In this document: in pieces, positions 14,091-18,593 of the stretch
Layout: each line of letters opens with the position of its first letter
How positions within the stretch are numbered: position 1 is the stretch's first letter
Assembly (NCBI GenBank): GCA_964636345.1
Contig: CAZWRL010000016.1
Span: forward strand, 1 to 18,593
Reading direction: 5' to 3'
Source of the DNA: JBBTXJ01 sp964636345
GTDB lineage: Bacteria > Patescibacteriota > Patescibacteriia > Magasanikbacterales > JBBTXJ01
Length of the DNA: 18,593 bases
Translations under genes and position numbers: made by a program
The notes under the pieces: model-generated
Told to the model about the DNA's origin: nothing
Database searches by the model: none
The model's input: the letters and a program-made list of their open reading frames with translations, nothing else

Positions 14091-15533
14091 CTAATTTTTG
14101 TAATTTCGCTCTATGACCGCGAGCGCCTCTTCCGGATCATCGGTAATCGTAAATAATTCAGCGTCGGTTGGCAAAATTGCGTTATATTTTTTTGCGAGCA
14201 CCTCTTTCATCCAGGTGACGAACGGACTCCAGAAGGCGCTACCGAACAACACAATCGGCAGAGGCGGAATCTTTTTTGTTTGCACAAGCGTCAGCACTTC
14301 CATTGTCTGATGCAGTGTCCCCAGTCCGCCGGGAAACATAACAAATCCTTTGGATGGCGCGGTCAGCACCAACTTTCGTGTAAATGGAAATGCGAACGCA
14401 AGCGAGCGCGAAAGATACGAATTTGGTTTTGCATTTTTTTTGTTTTCCCGCATATACAGCCCGATGCTATCTCCTCCGTGTTCAAACGCGCCTTTGTTTG
14501 CCGCTTCCGCAATACCGCTATATCCACCGGTTACCACAGAAAAACCCGCTTTCGCCGCAAGCGCGCCGAATTTTTCCGCGGATTTATACTGCGTACTTAA
14601 CTTTGAAATACCTTTGGTGCCAAACACTGTTATATCTTTCACCAAACCGGTGAGAAAATCAAAACCCTCAACAATTTCCGCCATAATCCGAAAAATACGC
14701 CAGTTCACCTGCCCCTCGCAATGAAATTTGCCTGGTGACAGTTCGCATGATTCCGGCGCGTCTTTGGTGGTCTTAATAATATCAAATGCGTCTTGCGCGG
14801 AATCAACCACGTGGCACGCGGCGAGTATTTTTTTCTCGCTCGGCGTGAGAATGTACACGGAATTATTCGGCAGCCAGTCCAAAAGCGGCTGCCAATATTT
14901 TTTCCCCACCAAAATAATCGGCGTTTTGGTAAGATAGCCATTATCCATGAGATCAACAATCTCCCAAAATTCATCAAGCGTGCCAAAACCGCCCGGAAAA
15001 TAGACAAACGCTTGCGCCGGCACCGCAAACATTACTTTGCGCGTGAAAAAATAATGCAGGGCGATGGATTTCTTGACATACGGATTGATGCGCTGTTCAA
15101 AGGGCAACTGAATGTTAATGCCGAGCGATTCCCCGCCGCCCTTATACGCACCCTCATTTGCCGCTTCCATAATACCCGGGCCGCCACCGGTTATGGTGGT
15201 GTAGCCGCCTCCAGCCAGTAATGTCCCAAGCTCACGCGCCATTTTGTAATAGGCGCTCCCCTTTTTAAACCGCGCGCCGCCAAAAAGTGTTACCTCATGA
15301 TGGGAGGTTGAAAGAAACTGATACCCCTCAACAAATTCCGACATGATGCGAAATACGCGCCACGTATCGCGGTAATCTCCGTGTTTCGCGCCATTTGCGC
15401 CAAACGAAAAATCCGGAATCGCATTTTTCTGCGCTTCTTTTTTTGACTCATCCTTGTGTTTTACGGGCACCTTTGGAGATGCAAAAAAGGTACGGTACTC
15501 TACTTTCCCGTCTTTAATATACGCGAGTGGCAT
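14091..15533 (-). CDS. Tandem LOG-family protein (TIGR00730-type, two Rossmann domains)
   Basis: This is a 480-residue protein with two copies of the LOG ('lysine decarboxylase-like') fold, whose single-domain members act as nucleoside-monophosphate phosphoribohydrolases. Copy 1 (~58-260) has GGGPGIMEAA (116-125), FFTRKVMF and PGGFGTLDE (180-188), the full PGGxGTxxE motif. Copy 2 (~278-480) has GGYSGIAEA (336-344), FPFTRKLVL and PGGLGTLHQ (401-409), where the motif Glu is Gln. Each copy opens with WRxFRIMxExVEGxxFL, which supports internal duplication. Copy 2 is probably structural or altered in activity. An upstream TTG (15551) is in frame, but ATG 15533 is preferred because a -10 overlaps that TTG region. 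It lies 20 nt downstream of gatA and has its own predicted promoter. Confidence 0.9.
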   Translation of the reverse strand: MPLAYIKDGKVEYRTFFASPKVPVKHKDESKKEAQKNAIPDFSFGANGAKHGDYRDTWRVFRIMSEFVEGYQFLSTSHHEVTLFGGARFKKGSAYYKMARELGTLLAGGGYTTITGGGPGIMEAANEGAYKGGGESLGINIQLPFEQRINPYVKKSIALHYFFTRKVMFAVPAQAFVYFPGGFGTLDEFWEIVDLMDNGYLTKTPIILVGKKYWQPLLDWLPNNSVYILTPSEKKILAACHVVDSAQDAFDIIKTTKDAPESCELSPGKFHCEGQVNWRIFRIMAEIVEGFDFLTGLVKDITVFGTKGISKLSTQYKSAEKFGALAAKAGFSVVTGGYSGIAEAANKGAFEHGGDSIGLYMRENKKNAKPNSYLSRSLAFAFPFTRKLVLTAPSKGFVMFPGGLGTLHQTMEVLTLVQTKKIPPLPIVLFGSAFWSPFVTWMKEVLAKKYNAILPTDAELFTITDDPEEALAVIERNYKN

Positions 15534-15539
15534 GTATAA

Positions 15540-15548
15540 AGTATAGCA
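15540..15548 (-). promoter_or_regulatory. Extended -10 promoter of the tandem-LOG gene (leaderless type)
   Basis: The minus strand reads TGC-TATACT with the hexamer at 15545-15540. Six bases separate it from the ATG at 15533, so initiation would fall on or beside the start codon. The -35 region lies in the end of gatA and is poor (AAGCGT). Confidence 0.55.
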
Positions 15549-15553
15549 CAAAT

Positions 15554-16993
15554 TTACGGCACACGCTTCCCGTGTCCCGTTGCTTGCTCAAAATGATACG
15601 CGGCACGAAGTATCATATCCTCACTCATGCGTGGCCCAATAAACTGCACGCCAAACGGCAAATTATCCACAAATCCGCCCGGCACACTCACGGCAGGCAC
15701 ACCGGCAACCGCGGCCGGCCCCACAAAAATATCTGCTTTATACATCGCCAGCGGGTCATTTGCTTTTTCGCCAATTTTGAATGCGGGCGTTGGCGTGGTT
15801 GGGGCGAGTAACACATCCACGCGGTTAAATGCCTCTTCAAAGTCACGCATGATACGCGTGCGCACCTGCTGTGCTTTTTTGTAATAGGCATCATAGTAGC
15901 CATGCGATAACGCAAAAGTTCCCACCATAATGCGCCGTTTTACTTCCGCCGGGAAACCATGAGCGCGGGATTGCATATACACGTTTTGTAAATCTTTTTC
16001 ATGCGCGCGAACGCCATAACGCACACCATCCATACGCGACAAATTGGAACTATCCTCTGATGGAACAATAATATAATACACGGGGATGGCATAGTTAGTG
16101 TGCGGAAGCGACACGTCCATCACTTCACATCCCATCTGCCGGAACGCATCAGCCGCGTCATCAATAATCTTTTGCAAATTGTTTGGCAAATCCTGGATGT
16201 ATTCGCGCGGAATGCCGATGCGCAACCCTTTGATGGATTCCCGAAGTCCTTCCGTGTACGCAGGCACCACATCAGGCACGGTGGTGGCATCAAGCGGATC
16301 GCGGCCGGCAATTGCCTCCATAACGATGGCGCAATCTTCCACGGTTTTTGTGATAGGTCCCACCGTATCCAATGACGATGCCATGGGCATGATACCGTAA
16401 CGAGAATTACGGCCGTAACTGGGACGCAAACCAACGAGATTGTTAAACGCGGCTGGCTGCCTGATAGAACCGCCCGTGTCTTCCGCAATGGAATACACAC
16501 ACATGTCCGCGGCAACGGAAGCCGCGGAACCGCCCGATGATCCGCCCGGCACGCGCTCCGTATCCCATGGATTTTTTACCGCGCCATACATGCTGTTTTC
16601 ATTTGATGCGCCATGACCAAACGCGTCGCAATTCTGTTTGCCGATAATCACGCCCCCTTGCGCGCGGATTTTGCGAATGACCGTAGCGTCAAACGGCGGC
16701 GTATAGGTATCTAAAATTTTCGCGCTTGCCGTGGAACGAATATCCGCGGTGCAAATAGCATCTTTCACACCAAACGGAATGCCAGTAAGCGGCTCCACCA
16801 CGCCCTTCTGCATGCGAATATCTGCATCCTCGGCCATCCGCAGGGCTTCATCTTCAGCAATGGTAATAAACGCGTTGAACGTGGGATTCTTTTCTTTCGC
16901 TCGCGACAAATACTCCCGCGTCAATTCCTGCGAGGATATTTCACGACTATCCAGCGCTTGTCTTGCGGATGCGATGGTATACATATTACTCAA
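15554..16993 (-). CDS. gatA: Asp/Glu-tRNA amidotransferase subunit A
   Basis: The 479-residue amidase subunit releases ammonia from glutamine for the conversion of Glu-tRNA(Gln) or Asp-tRNA(Asn) by GatCAB. The Ser-cisSer-Lys triad is in place: K77 (GIPFGVKD), S152 (PGGSSGGSAA) and S176 (EDTGGSIRQPA). The amidase signature region ~145-200 is intact and the length is normal. It overlaps gatC by 8 nt, which implies coupled translation. gatB is not in the window. An alternative start at M4 is possible. Confidence 0.97.
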   Translation of the reverse strand: MSNMYTIASARQALDSREISSQELTREYLSRAKEKNPTFNAFITIAEDEALRMAEDADIRMQKGVVEPLTGIPFGVKDAICTADIRSTASAKILDTYTPPFDATVIRKIRAQGGVIIGKQNCDAFGHGASNENSMYGAVKNPWDTERVPGGSSGGSAASVAADMCVYSIAEDTGGSIRQPAAFNNLVGLRPSYGRNSRYGIMPMASSLDTVGPITKTVEDCAIVMEAIAGRDPLDATTVPDVVPAYTEGLRESIKGLRIGIPREYIQDLPNNLQKIIDDAADAFRQMGCEVMDVSLPHTNYAIPVYYIIVPSEDSSNLSRMDGVRYGVRAHEKDLQNVYMQSRAHGFPAEVKRRIMVGTFALSHGYYDAYYKKAQQVRTRIMRDFEEAFNRVDVLLAPTTPTPAFKIGEKANDPLAMYKADIFVGPAAVAGVPAVSVPGGFVDNLPFGVQFIGPRMSEDMILRAAYHFEQATGHGKRVP

Positions 16994-17279
16994 ACACCCC
17001 CGGCACTTTCAACAAATTACCGTCGCGATCCGGAAACTGTTCAATAATTTTTCGCATAACCTCTGCACGTTGCGGAACCGCAACGTCATCGCGATACACA
17101 TCTTCCAAACCAGTCACCTGTGCCGTAGGTTCAACATCCGTAGTGTCAACTTCTTGCAACTGTTCAACAAATTCCAAAATAGCGGACAATTCCGCCGCAT
17201 ACTGCGTTTTCTCTTCCTCCGAAAGCGAAAGCCGCGCCAAGCGCCCCAGATGCTCAATCTCTTCTTTAGTCAATTTCAT
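16986..17279 (-). CDS. gatC: Asp/Glu-tRNA amidotransferase subunit C
   Basis: This 97-residue subunit stabilises GatA and bridges it to GatB. It begins with the family signature LTKEEIEHLGRLARLSLSEE (3-22), continues with the helix LSAILEFVEQLQEVDTTDVEP and ends with the conserved R-D-D-V region and a VPGVFE-like tail. The start at 17279 lies 8 nt after a -10-like TATCAT. The gene overlaps the start of gatA. Confidence 0.95.
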   Translation of the reverse strand: MKLTKEEIEHLGRLARLSLSEEEKTQYAAELSAILEFVEQLQEVDTTDVEPTAQVTGLEDVYRDDVAVPQRAEVMRKIIEQFPDRDGNLLKVPGVFE

Positions 17280-17287
17280 ACCCGCTC

Positions 17288-17313
17288 ATGATAACAAGCC
17301 ACACGTTAACGCA
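17288..17313 (-). promoter_or_regulatory. Promoter of gatC-gatA (leaderless type)
   Basis: The minus strand reads TGT-TATCAT, with the -10 at 17293-17288 and the TG extension at 17296-17295. A weak TTGTGC -35 lies 17 nt upstream, inside the end of ligA. Eight bases separate the -10 from the gatC ATG, leaving a leader of 0-2 nt. Confidence 0.5.
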
Positions 17314-18593
17314 CAAGATTCAAAAATGCGTTCTCATCTATAATCCGCACGCCAAACTTTTTTGCATCGTTGTATTTAGAGCCGGGGTTCTCTCCTGTCA
17401 CCACAAAATCCGTGTTTTTGCTGACCGAGGATACCCAATCGCCGCCCGCGCGACGGATGGCCGCTTTGACTTCTTCGCGGGATAGTGCGGAGAGTGTGCC
17501 GGTTACGGCTACTTTTTTGCCCGCCAGTTTTCCAACGCCGGCTGATTTTTCCTCACGTTCCGGCCGCACACCGGCATCACACAACGCAAAAAGTAATCGC
17601 TTTGCGTCCGCATCGTTAAAAAATTCATGGATACTCTCGGCCGCCTCCGGACCAATGCCGTGAATATTTTGCAAATCTTCTGAACGCGCCTGCTGTAATT
17701 TTTCCAGCGTGCCAAATTCGCGCGCCAAAAGCCGCGCGGTCTCCTCGCCCACATGCCGGATGCCGAGCGCGTTAATAAACCGTCCAAGCGCGATACGTTT
17801 TTTTGATTGAATCGCGTCAACAAGTTTTTTTGACGAAACATCCGCAAATCCTTCCAATTCCAACAACTGCTCCGGCCGCAACCGGAAAAAATCTGGCGGC
17901 GTTTTGATCAGCCCCACTTCCATAAGCTGTAACACAATTTTCTCGCCGAGACCGCCAATATCAAACGCGGTTTTTGAAACGAAATGCTCTAGTTGCCGCT
18001 GCTGTTGCGCGCCGCAATTTTTGCGCGTGCAGTAGAGCGCCACTTGCCCCTCACGCCGTTCCACTGGCGAACCGCACACAGGACACTGCCGCGGCGCGCG
18101 AATTTCGCGTGCCCCGCGCGGACGAAGACGCGGAAGCACCTGCAAAACTTTCGGGATAATATCGCCGGCTTTTTCTACAATCACCGTGTCCCCCACGCGC
18201 GCGTCAAGCCGTTTAATTTCATCCACATTGTGGAGTGTCGCGTGCGTAACCGTGGTGCCAACGAGCGGTACAGGGTCTAGCGTTGCAACCGGTGTGAGCG
18301 CGCCCGTGCGCCCAACAAACCAATTCACTGCGCGAATAACCGTGGTTGCCTGTTCCGTGGCAAACTTAAGCGCGAGCGTGAATCGCGGCGCCTTGCCGGT
18401 GTATCCCAGCACCTGCTGTTGCGCGCGATCATCCACTTTTGCCACAACGCCGTCCAACCAAAACGGCACGGAATCACGTTTTTCTTGCCAGTGCTTCCAA
18501 AATTGTATCACACCGTCAATTGAATCCACGCGCTTCCAGTGGCGATCGGTTTTGAATCCCAACTCGCGCAAACGATCCAATTCCTCGGCCTGC
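17306..18593 (-). CDS. ligA: NAD-dependent DNA ligase (N-terminus beyond the right edge)
   Basis: LigA seals nicks in DNA using NAD+. About 428 residues are present; the Ia domain and the adenylated Lys of the KxDG motif lie outside the window. Counting from the TTG at 18580, one sees WLDGVVAKV (motif IV, ~41-49), LALKF with the motif V Lys (~69-73) and the OB fold (VGRTGALTPVATLDPVPLVG). The zinc finger has C166, C169, C184 and C189. The HhH domain holds GIGPEAAESI, and the BRCT domain covers ~350-424 (KKVAVTGTLSALSREE, NPGSKYNDAKKFG). The frame stays open to the edge with QAEEL, so 18580 is not the true start. gatC follows 26 nt later. Confidence 0.97.
   Translation of the reverse strand, partial: QAEELDRLRELGFKTDRHWKRVDSIDGVIQFWKHWQEKRDSVPFWLDGVVAKVDDRAQQQVLGYTGKAPRFTLALKFATEQATTVIRAVNWFVGRTGALTPVATLDPVPLVGTTVTHATLHNVDEIKRLDARVGDTVIVEKAGDIIPKVLQVLPRLRPRGAREIRAPRQCPVCGSPVERREGQVALYCTRKNCGAQQQRQLEHFVSKTAFDIGGLGEKIVLQLMEVGLIKTPPDFFRLRPEQLLELEGFADVSSKKLVDAIQSKKRIALGRFINALGIRHVGEETARLLAREFGTLEKLQQARSEDLQNIHGIGPEAAESIHEFFNDADAKRLLFALCDAGVRPEREEKSAGVGKLAGKKVAVTGTLSALSREEVKAAIRRAGGDWVSSVSKNTDFVVTGENPGSKYNDAKKFGVRIIDENAFLNLVR

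Noticed and set aside
13154..14116. 320-residue plus-strand frame antisense to tRNA-Ser and lgt
   Set aside because: It begins in the tRNA (GGSRTLDT artefact), is full of Arg/His/Lys, and lgt on the other strand is clear.
1..18593. CRISPR array, insertion sequence or toxin-antitoxin pair
   Set aside because: No regularly spaced direct repeats, no transposase or terminal inverted repeats, and no recognised toxin or antitoxin were seen.

Overview
The window reads as a chromosomal segment of a Patescibacteria (Candidate Phyla Radiation) bacterium with about 50% GC, using the standard bacterial code (TGA is a stop). Evidence: housekeeping genes packed with tiny gaps or overlaps; two large secreted proteins ending in a PFPN / RPGT / PKVYAV-type domain that I know from Parcubacteria-like genomes; a short CxxC...CxxC zinc-ribbon protein with a Gly/Arg tail; a conserved CPR-type hypothetical upstream of dnaG; and a group I intron in a tRNA gene. 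The exact lineage cannot be fixed from sequence alone (Uhrbacteria/Magasanikbacteria-like is a guess).

Layout. 1-264: left edge with two strong GC hairpins and an open frame of doubtful meaning. 265-580 (-): tRNA-Asn(GUU) whose anticodon is split between bases 35 and 36 by a 241-nt group I intron. 586-1256 (-): a HTH + LAGLIDADG-like gene broken by a -1 frameshift, ending 5 nt before the tRNA. 1323-4808 (-): CPR hypothetical, dnaG, rpoD, a macromolecular-synthesis-type operon. 4870-10137 (+): two tandem paralogous secreted surface proteins. 10130-11566 (-): a fusion of a spermidine-synthase-like domain with a FemAB/GNAT-like domain, overlapping the second surface gene tail to tail. 11767-11997 (+): zinc-ribbon protein with a strong promoter, a ~120-nt leader and a terminator. 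12108-12800 (-): KPA-rich hypothetical. 12866-18593 (-): ligA (partial), gatC, gatA, tandem-LOG protein, lgt, tRNA-Ser(GGA), a 98-aa hypothetical, and a terminator.

The genes cover replication priming and ligation (dnaG, ligA), transcription (rpoD), Asn/Gln-tRNA amidation (gatC, gatA; gatB is not here), lipoprotein modification (lgt) and the cell surface. The tRNA-Asn and GatCA may belong to one decoding pathway, since GatCAB can make Asn-tRNA(Asn).

Most notable: the anticodon-splitting group I intron next to a decaying LAGLIDADG-like gene; at least four genes whose extended -10 (TGnTAnnnT-like) sits 6-8 nt before the start codon, suggesting leaderless mRNAs; the stop codon of lgt lying inside tRNA-Ser; a tandem LOG protein whose second copy has lost the motif glutamate; and an 81-bp block identical between otherwise diverged surface paralogues.
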